NCBI GenBank assembly: GCA_024206355.1
Contig: JAAGZM010000752.1
Location: 1 to 7,754, forward strand
Source: Gammaproteobacteria bacterium
Lineage (GTDB): Bacteria > Pseudomonadota > Gammaproteobacteria > Enterobacterales > GCA-2746155
Direction: 5' to 3'
Length of the DNA stretch: 7,754 nt
Shown one piece after another: positions 1 through 7,594 of this stretch (positions are counted from its first letter, which is position 1; every line of letters starts with the position of its first letter). The translations under genes and the position numbers were made by a program. The notes under the pieces are model-generated. The model ran no database searches, was not told where the DNA came from, and saw only the letters and a program-made list of their open reading frames with translations.

Positions 1-1790
1 ATTGATTGTAATAATTTACGCGCGTTGGGTCCCATAATTGAAATCACGGCCATTGCAGATGTGACATTGGTCAAATAACAGTTAGCATCTTCTGGCATGT
101 GGCTTTTAAGCCAATAAAAGTCTTTTGTTTCAGTTTCACCAGAAGTGACAACTAGATAGTCATCTTCAGCAATCCGAGTAACTGTTAAATCGGCTTCAAT
201 TCCGCCTCGTTCATTCAGCCACTGAGTATACACAAGACGACCTGGTTTCACTGAAACGGAATTAGCACATATCCTATTGAGAACAGCTTCAGCATCTTTA
301 CCTTGAACTCTAAATTTTGCAAAAGACATTTGATCAAATAATGCGACATTCTCTCGAACAGCTTTATGTTCAGCAGCTGAATATTCAAACCAATTTTGTC
401 TTTTGTAACTGTAGACGTATTCAGCTTTTACCCCTTCAGGTGCATACCAGTTAGGACGCTCCCAACCAAAGGATACACCGTGGCATGCCCCCTGCTCTAG
501 CAACCTTTCATAAATTGGAGACTTTCGAACACCTCTGGCGGTTTCAAATTGTCGAAATGGCCAATGTGTTGCATATAATAATCCTAAACTTTCACTGACA
601 CGATCGTGTAGATATTTTCGATTGGTTTGAAAAGGTAAATTACGTTTAACATCAACTTCCCATAAATCAACAGGAGGATTCCCATCACGCATCCACTCTG
701 CAACAACCTTACCGATACCACCTGCAGATTGTAAACCAATTGAATTTAAACCGGCTGCAACAAAACAATTTTCAAAGGCTGGTGCTTCTCCAATATGATA
801 TCTCACATCAGGTGTAAAGCTCTCAGGTCCACAGAAAAAAGTTTGGATACCAGCATTCTCTAAAGCTGGTATTCGGTGCATGGCAGAGTGAAGTATTGGC
901 TCAAAATGGTCAAAATTACCGGGGATTTCATCAAAACAAAATTCTTCAGAGATACCATCCATACCCCAAGGTTTGGCAACAGGTTCGAAAGCACCCATCA
1001 GTAATTTGCCTGCATCTTCCTTATAATAAGTACAACTATCGTAATCTCTTAAGACAGGTACTTCACGAGAAAGTCCTGCCACTGAGTCAAATACCACATA
1101 ATAATGCTCACAAGCATGTAATGGCACATCAAAACCAACACTAGCAGCCAGCTCTCTAGTCCACATTCCTGCACACAAGACAACAAAATCAGCGCTGATA
1201 TTGCCTTGATCTGTATCGACACCTGTAATGCGATCGCCGTTGTGTTGAATTGAATTAACTTTCACATCTTGGAATATTTGAGCGCCGCCATTACGTGCAC
1301 CTTTTGCCAAAGCCTGGGTAGTATCAACTGCATTGGCTGTCCCATCTGTAGGTATATAAATACCACCTAATACATCTTCTGTATTAACCAGTGGATACAT
1401 TTTTTCAATATCTGTGCGGGTAACCGTATCTACCTGCATGCCAAAAACTTTAGCCATGGAAGCATTTCGCTTTAACTCTTCGAAACGCTCTGAATTTGTC
1501 GCAATGGAAATAGATCCTGTCATCTTATATCCTGTAGATTGGCCGGTTTCTTTTTCCAGCCCTGAATACAGCTCTGACGTATATTTTGCGAGTTTCGTCA
1601 TATTTAAAGAATTACGAAGTTGTCCAACTAATCCAGCTGCATGCCAAGTAGTACCACAGGTCAGTTGCTTACGTTCGAGTAAAACCACATCTGTCCAACC
1701 AATCTTAGTTAGATGGTAGGCAATAGAACAACCGATCACTCCACCACCAACAATGACAACACGTGCATTTTCAGGTAGTTGCTTTTTCAT
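1..1790 (-). CDS. Dimethylglycine/sarcosine dehydrogenase-like FAD oxidoreductase with GcvT domain (C-terminus cut off by window edge)
   Basis: I translated this frame from the ATG at 1790-1788; it stays open for 596 codons to the left edge. The N-terminus has a Rossmann dinucleotide motif, VVIVGGGVIG (residues 11-20), with the ribose-binding acidic residue E39. It is followed by TTWHAAGL, whose H50 matches the histidine that carries covalent FAD in dimethylglycine and sarcosine dehydrogenases. The FAD/DAO domain runs to about residue 365, with a second FAD contact near GLNSIG (347-352). An FAO_M-like linker follows (about 368-450, including HWPF 409-412 and GWERP 442-446). A GcvT-like tetrahydrofolate domain starts near 465, and its D534 in GGIEAD aligns with the catalytic Asp of the glycine-cleavage T-protein. 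The family oxidises N-methyl groups and transfers the carbon to folate. Bacterial members have roughly 800 residues, so about 200 are missing here. The substrate could be dimethylglycine, sarcosine or another N-methyl amine; sequence alone does not decide. The start has only a weak GGA-type ribosome site. The gene is divergent from the aldehyde dehydrogenase. Confidence 0.9.
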   Translation of the reverse strand, partial: MKKQLPENARVVIVGGGVIGCSIAYHLTKIGWTDVVLLERKQLTCGTTWHAAGLVGQLRNSLNMTKLAKYTSELYSGLEKETGQSTGYKMTGSISIATNSERFEELKRNASMAKVFGMQVDTVTRTDIEKMYPLVNTEDVLGGIYIPTDGTANAVDTTQALAKGARNGGAQIFQDVKVNSIQHNGDRITGVDTDQGNISADFVVLCAGMWTRELAASVGFDVPLHACEHYYVVFDSVAGLSREVPVLRDYDSCTYYKEDAGKLLMGAFEPVAKPWGMDGISEEFCFDEIPGNFDHFEPILHSAMHRIPALENAGIQTFFCGPESFTPDVRYHIGEAPAFENCFVAAGLNSIGLQSAGGIGKVVAEWMRDGNPPVDLWEVDVKRNLPFQTNRKYLHDRVSESLGLLYATHWPFRQFETARGVRKSPIYERLLEQGACHGVSFGWERPNWYAPEGVKAEYVYSYKRQNWFEYSAAEHKAVRENVALFDQMSFAKFRVQGKDAEAVLNRICANSVSVKPGRLVYTQWLNERGGIEADLTVTRIAEDDYLVVTSGETETKDFYWLKSHMPEDANCYLTNVTSAMAVISIMGPNARKLLQS

Positions 1791-1820
1791 AATTAATTTT
1801 TATCCATTTTATTGCCAAGT

Positions 1821-1849
1821 ATTAAATATATTCGTACGATACACCTCAA
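1821..1849 (-). promoter_or_regulatory. Candidate sigma-70 promoter for the flavoprotein gene
   Basis: Read on the minus strand, TTGAGG (1849-1844) and TTTAAT (1826-1821) are separated by exactly 17 bases, giving 4/6 and 5/6 matches to the -35 and -10 consensus. Transcription would start near 1814, leaving a short leader of about 24 bases before the ATG at 1790. The spacer contains the perfect 8-base palindrome TCGTACGA (1832-1839), where a repressor could bind. This call comes from motif matching only; AT-rich sequence often gives chance promoter-like matches. Confidence 0.45.
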
Positions 1850-1864
1850 TATAGTCTAATCCTA

Positions 1865-1880
1865 CACCACTATAGGGGTA
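1865..1880. promoter_or_regulatory. Candidate NarL/LuxR-family operator (7-2-7 inverted repeat) between divergent genes
   Basis: The sequence reads CACCACT-AT-AGGGGTA. The right heptamer, inverted, is TACCCCT and fits the NarL consensus TACYNMT at all positions; the left heptamer fits at 6 of 7. The 2-base spacing is the classic 7-2-7 arrangement bound by dimers of NarL/FixJ/LuxR-type response regulators. Its centre lies about 58 bases upstream of the predicted start of the minus-strand promoter, a usual activator distance, and about 76 upstream of the predicted plus-strand start. The specific regulator is unknown and not encoded in the window. Confidence 0.45.
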
Positions 1881-1896
1881 TACTGAAGACACATTG

Positions 1897-1942
1897 ATAT
1901 CCCCCTTATGGGTCATTCAAAGATCATTATAAGAAGGATAAT
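1897..1942 (+). promoter_or_regulatory. Candidate activator-dependent promoter of the aldehyde dehydrogenase, with a second operator-like half site
   Basis: A good -10-like hexamer, GATAAT, lies at 1937-1942. The matching -35 position (1914-1919, CATTCA) is poor, as expected of an activator-dependent promoter. Just upstream, ATCCCCCTTATGGGTC (1899-1914) holds one strong NarL-like heptamer (ATGGGTC, 6/7) and a degenerate partner. Its centre is about 42 bases before the predicted start, where class II activators bind. ATATCCCCCTTAT (1897-1909) is also a near inverted copy of ATAGGGGTAT at 1872-1881. An alternative -10, TATAAG, lies at 1928-1933. The promoter and its regulation are inferred. Confidence 0.35.
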
Positions 1943-1997
1943 ATTTATTTAATCTCATACTAAAATGATACTAATTTTATATTCTGGAAATTTGTAT

Positions 1998-3437
1998 ATG
2001 AAACAACTGAATAAATTCTATATTAATGGCAACTGGGTTGCTCCGGTCAGTGATAACAAAAGTGACAGCAAAATCGATATTATTAATCCAGCCACAGAGC
2101 AATCTATAGGCCAGGTAACATTAGGAAGTTCTGTAGATGTCGATAGAGCAGTATCAGCTGCAACTGAAGCTTTTAAGACATGGTCACTGACTAGTCGAGA
2201 AGAAAGACTTTCTTTACTTGATAAAATTATCGCATTATATCAGGAACGTCTAGAAGAGATGGCTGAAGCTATCTCAACTGAAATGGGTGCTCCCATGGAT
2301 ATGGCATTAAATTCTCAGGCTGCTATCGGTCTTGCACACCTTCAAACAAGTAGAAAGGCTTTAGAAAGTTTTAGTTTTGAAGAGTCTCAAGGTAATACCC
2401 ATATTTTCAAGGAGCCTATTGGTGTTTGTGGCTTTATTACTCCTTGGAATTGGCCAATGAATCAAATTGCCTGCAAAGTAGCACCTGCAATAGCTTGTGG
2501 TTGTACAATGATTCTAAAGCCTAGTGAGTACGCTCCATTATCAGCGAATGTATTTAGTCAGATTTTGCATGATGCTGGCGTACCTGCTGGTGTTTATAAT
2601 ATGGTTTATGGTGACGGTCCTAATGTAGGAGCAACAATCACCTCCCACCCTGATATTGAGATGATATCTCTCACCGGATCAACGCGAGCCGGTATTGCTG
2701 TTTCAAAGGCAGCGGCAGACACTATCAAGCGTGTTGCGTTAGAGTTAGGTGGCAAGTCAGCCAATATCATTCTCGAAGATGCTGATATTGGATCAGCCGT
2801 TTCTGAAGGTGCCGCTAGTTGCTTTAGTAATACTGGGCAATCATGTAATGCTCCTACTAGAATGTTAGTACCTGCAAAATATCACAACCTTGCTGTTCAG
2901 GCTGCTGTAAATGTAGCCAATAATAAGCAACTCGGTGATCCTAACTTAAAAACTACTGATATTGGCCCTCTATCCAATAAAGCTCAATTCACAAAAGTAC
3001 AAAGTATGATCCAACAAGCCATTGATGAAGGTACGGAGTTAGCTGCTGGAGGAGTTGGTAGGCCATCAGGCTTAACAAATGGATATTTTACAAAACCAAC
3101 AGTCTTTGCCAATGTTTCAAACGATATGATGATTGCTAGAGAGGAAGTGTTTGGCCCCGTATTATCAATTATCCCTTATAACGATGAAGAACATGCAATA
3201 GAAATTGCAAATGACACTCTATATGGCCTTGCTGGGTATATCCAATCTGGTGATCATGAGAAAGCCAAACAAATAGCAAAACGCATTCGTGCAGGAACTA
3301 TTTATTTAAATAACCCTGGCTTTGATCCTTGTGCTCCTTTTGGCGGCTATAAACAGTCAGGAAATGGCCGTGAATGGGGGCATTTCGCATTTGATGACTT
3401 TTTAGAAATTAAGGGTGTGGTCGGTTATGACCTATAG
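1998..3437 (+). CDS. NAD-dependent aldehyde dehydrogenase
   Basis: This is a complete 479-residue ALDH-superfamily enzyme, of usual length, oxidising an aldehyde to its carboxylate in the cytoplasm. Key residues in order are the oxyanion Asn N151 in TPWNWP; K174 and E177 in LKPSE, where the Glu contacts the adenosine ribose and favours NAD over NADP; the Rossmann turn GSTRAG (227-232); general base E249 in ELGGK; nucleophile C283 in NTGQSCNAPTR; and E383/F385 in EEVFGP, which hold the nicotinamide ribose. I chose the ATG at 1998 over an in-frame ATG at 1965. It has a TGGA ribosome site 9 bases upstream and begins MKQLNKFYINGNWV, the normal ALDH N-terminus, whereas the upstream ATG has no such site and adds 11 hydrophobic, family-atypical residues. 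The active-site context SCNAPTR differs from the usual VCTNGTR of betaine aldehyde dehydrogenases, so BADH is not the favoured reading. The physiological aldehyde is unknown; divergence from the flavoprotein suggests a linked amine-derived substrate. Confidence 0.93.
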   Translation: MKQLNKFYINGNWVAPVSDNKSDSKIDIINPATEQSIGQVTLGSSVDVDRAVSAATEAFKTWSLTSREERLSLLDKIIALYQERLEEMAEAISTEMGAPMDMALNSQAAIGLAHLQTSRKALESFSFEESQGNTHIFKEPIGVCGFITPWNWPMNQIACKVAPAIACGCTMILKPSEYAPLSANVFSQILHDAGVPAGVYNMVYGDGPNVGATITSHPDIEMISLTGSTRAGIAVSKAAADTIKRVALELGGKSANIILEDADIGSAVSEGAASCFSNTGQSCNAPTRMLVPAKYHNLAVQAAVNVANNKQLGDPNLKTTDIGPLSNKAQFTKVQSMIQQAIDEGTELAAGGVGRPSGLTNGYFTKPTVFANVSNDMMIAREEVFGPVLSIIPYNDEEHAIEIANDTLYGLAGYIQSGDHEKAKQIAKRIRAGTIYLNNPGFDPCAPFGGYKQSGNGREWGHFAFDDFLEIKGVVGYDL

Positions 3438-3459
3438 GTGTTAGTTGAATACTTTCAGC

Positions 3460-3500
3460 TTGATAATTACAGTGCTCGATCTTAGTCTTAGCGTTATCAA
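3460..3500 (+). repeat. Short inverted repeat in the ALDH-sulfotransferase gap
   Basis: TTGATAA (3460-3466) and TTATCAA (3494-3500) are perfect 7-base inverted copies separated by 27 bases. They end just before the sulfotransferase ribosome site GGAAG (3505-3509). The stem is AT-rich and the loop long, so it is not a convincing terminator; an operator or chance match is possible. The 78-base gap shows no strong promoter, so read-through from the aldehyde dehydrogenase into the sulfotransferase is plausible. Confidence 0.25.
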
Positions 3501-3515
3501 TAATGGAAGTTATAA

Positions 3516-5114
3516 ATGACAGAAACTATATCCGCTGAAAATCATACAAAATTGGAGCAGTTACTACAAAAGGGTTTTGCCGCCTTATCTCTTGTTAACT
3601 TAGAGACGGCTGGTGAGTGCTGTAAAGAAATATTAACAATTGATCCGGACTTAGTCCCTGGACATTTTCTTGTCGGATTACTCGGCTTAGCTGCCAAAGA
3701 TAGACCAACCGCCTTCAGTGCTTTTCAGTCCGTAGTTAAACTTGATCCTGATCATGCCGCAGCTTGGGCACATTTGGCTAAGTTGTATATGGGTGAAGGA
3801 CAAGTTAATCGTGCCGATGCTGCTCTTAGAGAAACACGTCGAATTAAGCCGAAAGATCCTATTGTATTAGATCTCATTGGCACTACATTATCTCTAATGG
3901 GAGAGTATCCGTTAGCAAAACTATTTTTTGCCCAAGCAAATACCACTCAGCCAAATCATCCTCCATATATGTTAAATTTGGCTAATAATCTGGTTTATAA
4001 CGGAGACACCGACAATGCTCATATCGTATTTAAGGATGTATTAAAAGTTCAACCAGATAGTCCTCAGGCACATTGGGCTCTTTCAACCTCTCGTAAAGCT
4101 ACCGATAATCAGCATATTGAGGAAATGAAAGAACTCAGCAAAATACATAATAATAATCCTCGAGCCAAATCTTTCTACCTCTACGCAATAGGTAAAGAGC
4201 ATGAGGATCAACAGCAATGGCAACAAGCCTTTGAAGCTTTTGATGATGGAGCAAAAGCTCGCCGTTCAACGGTTGAATTTGATGAGCAGTCAGAAATTGA
4301 TATGTTTAACTATCTTAAAGATAACTTTACAACAGATTGGTTAAACGATGGCGCTGAAGGCAGCAACAGCCCTGCCCCTATTTTCGTACTCGGACAACCA
4401 CGTTCAGGCACAACATTAATCGAGAGAATTATTACTAGCCATTCTCAAGTAACTTCTGCTGGTGAGTTACAACAATTTAGTTTGGCATTACGACGTCTAA
4501 GCAATTATAAAAATCCAAAGCGTTTCTCACCGGAATTATTTGAATCAGCCAAAAATATTGAGCCACAAAAAGTGGGTAATCTCTATTTACAATCAAGTAA
4601 GAGAATGCAGGGAGACACTCCGTATTTTGTTGATAAACTACCGCAAAATTACCTGATGTTACCACTAATCCTTAAGGCGCTACCAAATGCAAAAATCGTT
4701 CATCTGGTAAGAGGTCCAATGGATGCTTGTTTTGCCAGTTATAAACAACTGTTTGCAGATGCCTACCTACATTCTTATGAACAACAAGAAATGGCTCGGC
4801 ACCATGCAAGATATAGAACGTTGATGCAAGTCTGGAGAGAGCGCTTTCCAGATCGGTTCTTCGATATTAGCTATGAGCAAACAGCTAGAGATATCGAACC
4901 CAATGCTCGTGCTTTAATCAATTATTTAGAATTACCTTGGGAAGACAACTGCCTGAACTTTCATCAGCAAGATAGTGCTGTATCTACCGCCAGTGCAGTA
5001 CAGGTACGCGAGCCAGCCCATACCCGTTCAATTGGCCGGTGGCGTCAATATGAAAAGCAATTACAACCCATGTTTGATGAATTACAGAAACAAGGGGTCA
5101 CTGATCTCAATTAA
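3516..5114 (+). CDS. TPR-domain sulfotransferase (tyrosylprotein-sulfotransferase-like)
   Basis: This is a complete 532-residue two-part protein. The N-terminal half (about 12-181) is a series of TPR-like helix pairs, for example around 46-79, 80-113 and 148-181, with typical A/L/Y spacing and DPDHAAAW-type turns; such a solenoid usually binds a protein or peptide partner. The C-terminal half (about 285-515) is a PAPS-dependent sulfotransferase. It has a 5'-phosphosulfate loop GQPRSGTT (293-300), an AGEL segment with E317 where human TPST has its catalytic Glu, a 3'-phosphate site with R399 and S408 (HLVRGPMDACFAS), and the C-terminal SIGRWR motif (505-510) that closes over PAPS. There is no signal peptide or membrane segment, so it is probably cytoplasmic. 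The start follows GGAAG by 6 bases. The acceptor is unknown: tyrosine in a protein, a glycan or a small molecule are all possible. It lies between the aldehyde dehydrogenase and the receptor gene on the same strand. Confidence 0.9.
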   Translation: MTETISAENHTKLEQLLQKGFAALSLVNLETAGECCKEILTIDPDLVPGHFLVGLLGLAAKDRPTAFSAFQSVVKLDPDHAAAWAHLAKLYMGEGQVNRADAALRETRRIKPKDPIVLDLIGTTLSLMGEYPLAKLFFAQANTTQPNHPPYMLNLANNLVYNGDTDNAHIVFKDVLKVQPDSPQAHWALSTSRKATDNQHIEEMKELSKIHNNNPRAKSFYLYAIGKEHEDQQQWQQAFEAFDDGAKARRSTVEFDEQSEIDMFNYLKDNFTTDWLNDGAEGSNSPAPIFVLGQPRSGTTLIERIITSHSQVTSAGELQQFSLALRRLSNYKNPKRFSPELFESAKNIEPQKVGNLYLQSSKRMQGDTPYFVDKLPQNYLMLPLILKALPNAKIVHLVRGPMDACFASYKQLFADAYLHSYEQQEMARHHARYRTLMQVWRERFPDRFFDISYEQTARDIEPNARALINYLELPWEDNCLNFHQQDSAVSTASAVQVREPAHTRSIGRWRQYEKQLQPMFDELQKQGVTDLN

Positions 5115-5173
5115 CAAAATCACAACAAGAACAATCATCTATCTTGCCAAATATGCAGCATTTAGATGAATAA

Positions 5174-5198
5174 TATAATTTTTATACAACTCGGGGAA
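5174..5198 (+). promoter_or_regulatory. Candidate -10 element and strong ribosome site of the TonB-dependent receptor gene
   Basis: The 88-base gap after the sulfotransferase holds a perfect TATAAT (5174-5179), but no good -35 hexamer 16-18 bases upstream; TTGCCA at 5144-5149 is 24 bases away, too far. GGGGAA (5193-5198), 4 bases before the ATG at 5203, is a convincing ribosome site and supports that start over the in-frame ATG at 5242, which lacks one. The receptor may thus have its own promoter as well as read-through. Confidence 0.4.
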
Positions 5199-5202
5199 CA
5201 CT

Positions 5203-7572
5203 ATGACTAAAAGGCAAATAAAGCATAACAACGTTGATAACATGACAATACGGAAAAGTTCACTTGCAGAAGCAGTATCTGCAGCGATCTTTGCATCTGT
5301 AATTACATTACCCGCAATTGCTGCGCCAGGTGATGACGTCATAATCGTAACAGCAACTAAAAGTAACGAATCTATTCAAGACGTTCCTTTAGCGATTACC
5401 GCTCTTAGCGGTGAATTTATGGATGAAGTGAATTTAACTGATGTTAAGGATCTGATCTCGTATACACCTGGTATCACTGGTAATAGCCCTGACAGTTTCA
5501 TTGATGCTGTAAGTGTTAGAGGTATTCGTACACAGGATTTCGGTATTGGTGGTGATCCATCCACAGCATTTTTCAAGAATGATCTTTACGAAGGTAGAAA
5601 TGGTTCAGCAGTAAGTACTTTATACGATATGGATCGTGCTGAAATCTTACGTGGGCCACAAGGCTTCTTATTTGGACGCAACTCCATTGCTGGAGCTGTA
5701 AGTGTCCATACACGTAAAGCTGAAATTGATTATAGTTCAGGCAACATTGAACTTGATATTGCTCAAGATGGTCGTTATGCGGTTACTGGAGCAGCCAATA
5801 TACCGGTCAACGATAATTTTGCTATGCGATTTGCCGGCATCTATGCAGGAGCAGATCCTTATATAGAGAATCAATTTCCAGGTAGTCAATTACCGGATGA
5901 AGAAAAAGTTGCCGTGCGTTGGTCAACAACTTACAACAAAGACGATCTAACTGTCTATACAACGGTTGAGTATGAAGATCGTGAATTGCCAGGAACTGTC
6001 TATCGAGCAATTGAAGAAGGTGATATTTGGGATGCATTTGACGCAGGTCTTGGACCGGTGACACTCAGAGGTGATGAACACGCAATTGATAGTGACTTAA
6101 GTGCAGGAGCTTTCGATTCATCGCAAGTTCTAAATCTAGGCATGACTATCAAATATGATCTTGGTTTTGCTGATTTGACTTCAAATACTGGATTCAAAGA
6201 TCATGATTATTACTACAGTGAAGATTATGATGGAACTCCACTTCGTATTAATGATTATACACAAGATCAAACTGGTGATTATTTCCAGCAAGAACTTAGA
6301 CTGAGCTCAAACTCAGAAGGACCTTTAAGCTGGTATGTTGGTGCTTCTTATTATAAAGAAAATATTGATACTAATTTTGGCTTTATCTCTGATGAAGACA
6401 ATATGTGTCAATACTATGGAAACTATTATTATCCTGGTAATAATTTCACTGGCTGTACTGATTTATATGCTTACTACGGTTCTTCGTTTTCTCCTAGTCC
6501 AGATGGAACTCTGACTGAAACGAATCGAGTTAACGGTGAATATTCTGGTTGGGCAACTTATGTCAATATGGAATATGCAGTCAATGATCAGTTTGATCTT
6601 GAATTAGGTATTCGATACACCAGTGACACAAAGAAATTCTCAAATGAATTTCCTACACCAGAAAGCTGGCTTGGAGCCTACTGGGCTTATGGCTTTTCTA
6701 CTGCTGAAGCGCTAACTGATGAGCAGTCTTGGACAGATACTACATTCCGAGGACTTGCCCGTTGGAAGCCTGAAGACGATACCATGTTCTACGCTAGCTA
6801 TACTCAAGGCTATAAATCAGGTGGTTTTGGTAGTTTTGCATTAACACCTAATGCAGCTGGCGATGTAGCAGCTGGACTGACTGAAATTACAATGGACGAT
6901 GGCTTTTTGCCTGGTACTTTCGAACCTGAAGTCGTTGATTCTTATGAATTTGGTTATAAAGGCTCATTGTTTGATGGTAATACAAAACTCGATTTAACTG
7001 CTTTTTATTATGAATACCAAGACTTACAGGTTGTTGTATTTGAGAACGGTGCTTCTCAAGTTAAAAACGTTGGTGAAGCAGAATCAACAGGTATTGAAGG
7101 TTCAGTAAATACTAAGTTATCTGAGAACCTTAATCTGTATTTTGCAGTTGGTATTCTTGATAGTGAAGCAACAAAACTACAAGATATCTGCTCATTAGAA
7201 GATCCTGATGGTTGTGAAGGTAGTTCACTCTTTTGGGCTCCTGAATTTTCAGGCTCAATAGTACTTGATGGAAACTTCCCTCTTGATAGTGGAGCATCTA
7301 TCACTGCTAGCATGGAAATGTTCTGGGAATCTGAGCGTGGTGGCGGTTGGGAAAATCTAAATAGTACTGAACTGAGTGCTTTCCAAGAAGTTAACGCCCG
7401 TATTGGTTATCAATCTGCAACCAATTGGTATATTCAAGCTTACGTAGAAAACCTTACTGATGAAGTTACTTGGGCAGGTATGAATAACAATGGTGGTATT
7501 ATACCTTCTCATCTTTGGGGCCAAAATCGTTCTCGTACTTTTGGTGTTAGGATGGGCATGACTTGGGAGTAA
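5203..7572 (+). CDS. TonB-dependent outer-membrane receptor
   Basis: This is a complete 789-residue TonB-dependent transporter that would move a ligand across the outer membrane using energy from TonB-ExbBD. A Sec signal peptide ends at about A41 (LPAIAA), with an unusually long polar, basic N-region. A TonB-box-like DVIIVTATK follows at 45-53. The plug domain (about 55-168) contains VRGIRTQDFGIGGDPS and the conserved RGPQGFLFGRNSIAGAV (150-166). The rest is a 22-strand-type beta barrel with alternating aromatic strands, ending in VENLTDE and a final strand TFGVRMGMTWE. The usual plug segment xYVDGVYxGR is replaced by FFKNDLYEGR. Its only four cysteines form two close pairs, C402/C418 and C663/C671, both in loop-like segments. 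Loops are rich in Tyr and acidic residues (Y336-Y338, Y342; eight Tyr in 404-425). No ligand can be assigned: neither siderophore, cobalamin nor carbohydrate is indicated by sequence, and no SusD partner is present. Confidence 0.93.
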   Translation: MTKRQIKHNNVDNMTIRKSSLAEAVSAAIFASVITLPAIAAPGDDVIIVTATKSNESIQDVPLAITALSGEFMDEVNLTDVKDLISYTPGITGNSPDSFIDAVSVRGIRTQDFGIGGDPSTAFFKNDLYEGRNGSAVSTLYDMDRAEILRGPQGFLFGRNSIAGAVSVHTRKAEIDYSSGNIELDIAQDGRYAVTGAANIPVNDNFAMRFAGIYAGADPYIENQFPGSQLPDEEKVAVRWSTTYNKDDLTVYTTVEYEDRELPGTVYRAIEEGDIWDAFDAGLGPVTLRGDEHAIDSDLSAGAFDSSQVLNLGMTIKYDLGFADLTSNTGFKDHDYYYSEDYDGTPLRINDYTQDQTGDYFQQELRLSSNSEGPLSWYVGASYYKENIDTNFGFISDEDNMCQYYGNYYYPGNNFTGCTDLYAYYGSSFSPSPDGTLTETNRVNGEYSGWATYVNMEYAVNDQFDLELGIRYTSDTKKFSNEFPTPESWLGAYWAYGFSTAEALTDEQSWTDTTFRGLARWKPEDDTMFYASYTQGYKSGGFGSFALTPNAAGDVAAGLTEITMDDGFLPGTFEPEVVDSYEFGYKGSLFDGNTKLDLTAFYYEYQDLQVVVFENGASQVKNVGEAESTGIEGSVNTKLSENLNLYFAVGILDSEATKLQDICSLEDPDGCEGSSLFWAPEFSGSIVLDGNFPLDSGASITASMEMFWESERGGGWENLNSTELSAFQEVNARIGYQSATNWYIQAYVENLTDEVTWAGMNNNGGIIPSHLWGQNRSRTFGVRMGMTWE

Positions 7573-7594
7573 GCATTCCTAATTCATTGAAACG

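Noticed and set aside
896..1719. Small plus-strand open frames at 896-1144 and 1414-1719.
   Set aside because: They lie antisense to the flavoprotein gene, which has clear family motifs throughout; their translations have no recognisable domain.
1..1790. Possibility that the left gene is a pseudogene.
   Set aside because: Reading the minus strand from 1790 gives 596 uninterrupted codons with all expected motifs; it is only cut by the window edge.
4975..5169. Plus-strand open frame overlapping the sulfotransferase end.
   Set aside because: It is a frame-shifted shadow of the sulfotransferase C-terminus, whose own frame continues through the conserved SIGRWR motif to a proper stop.
5139..7313. 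Minus-strand open frames across the receptor gene (for example 5139-5342, 5822-6064, 7056-7313).
   Set aside because: All are short, antisense to a strongly supported coding region, and lack ribosome sites or protein-like composition.
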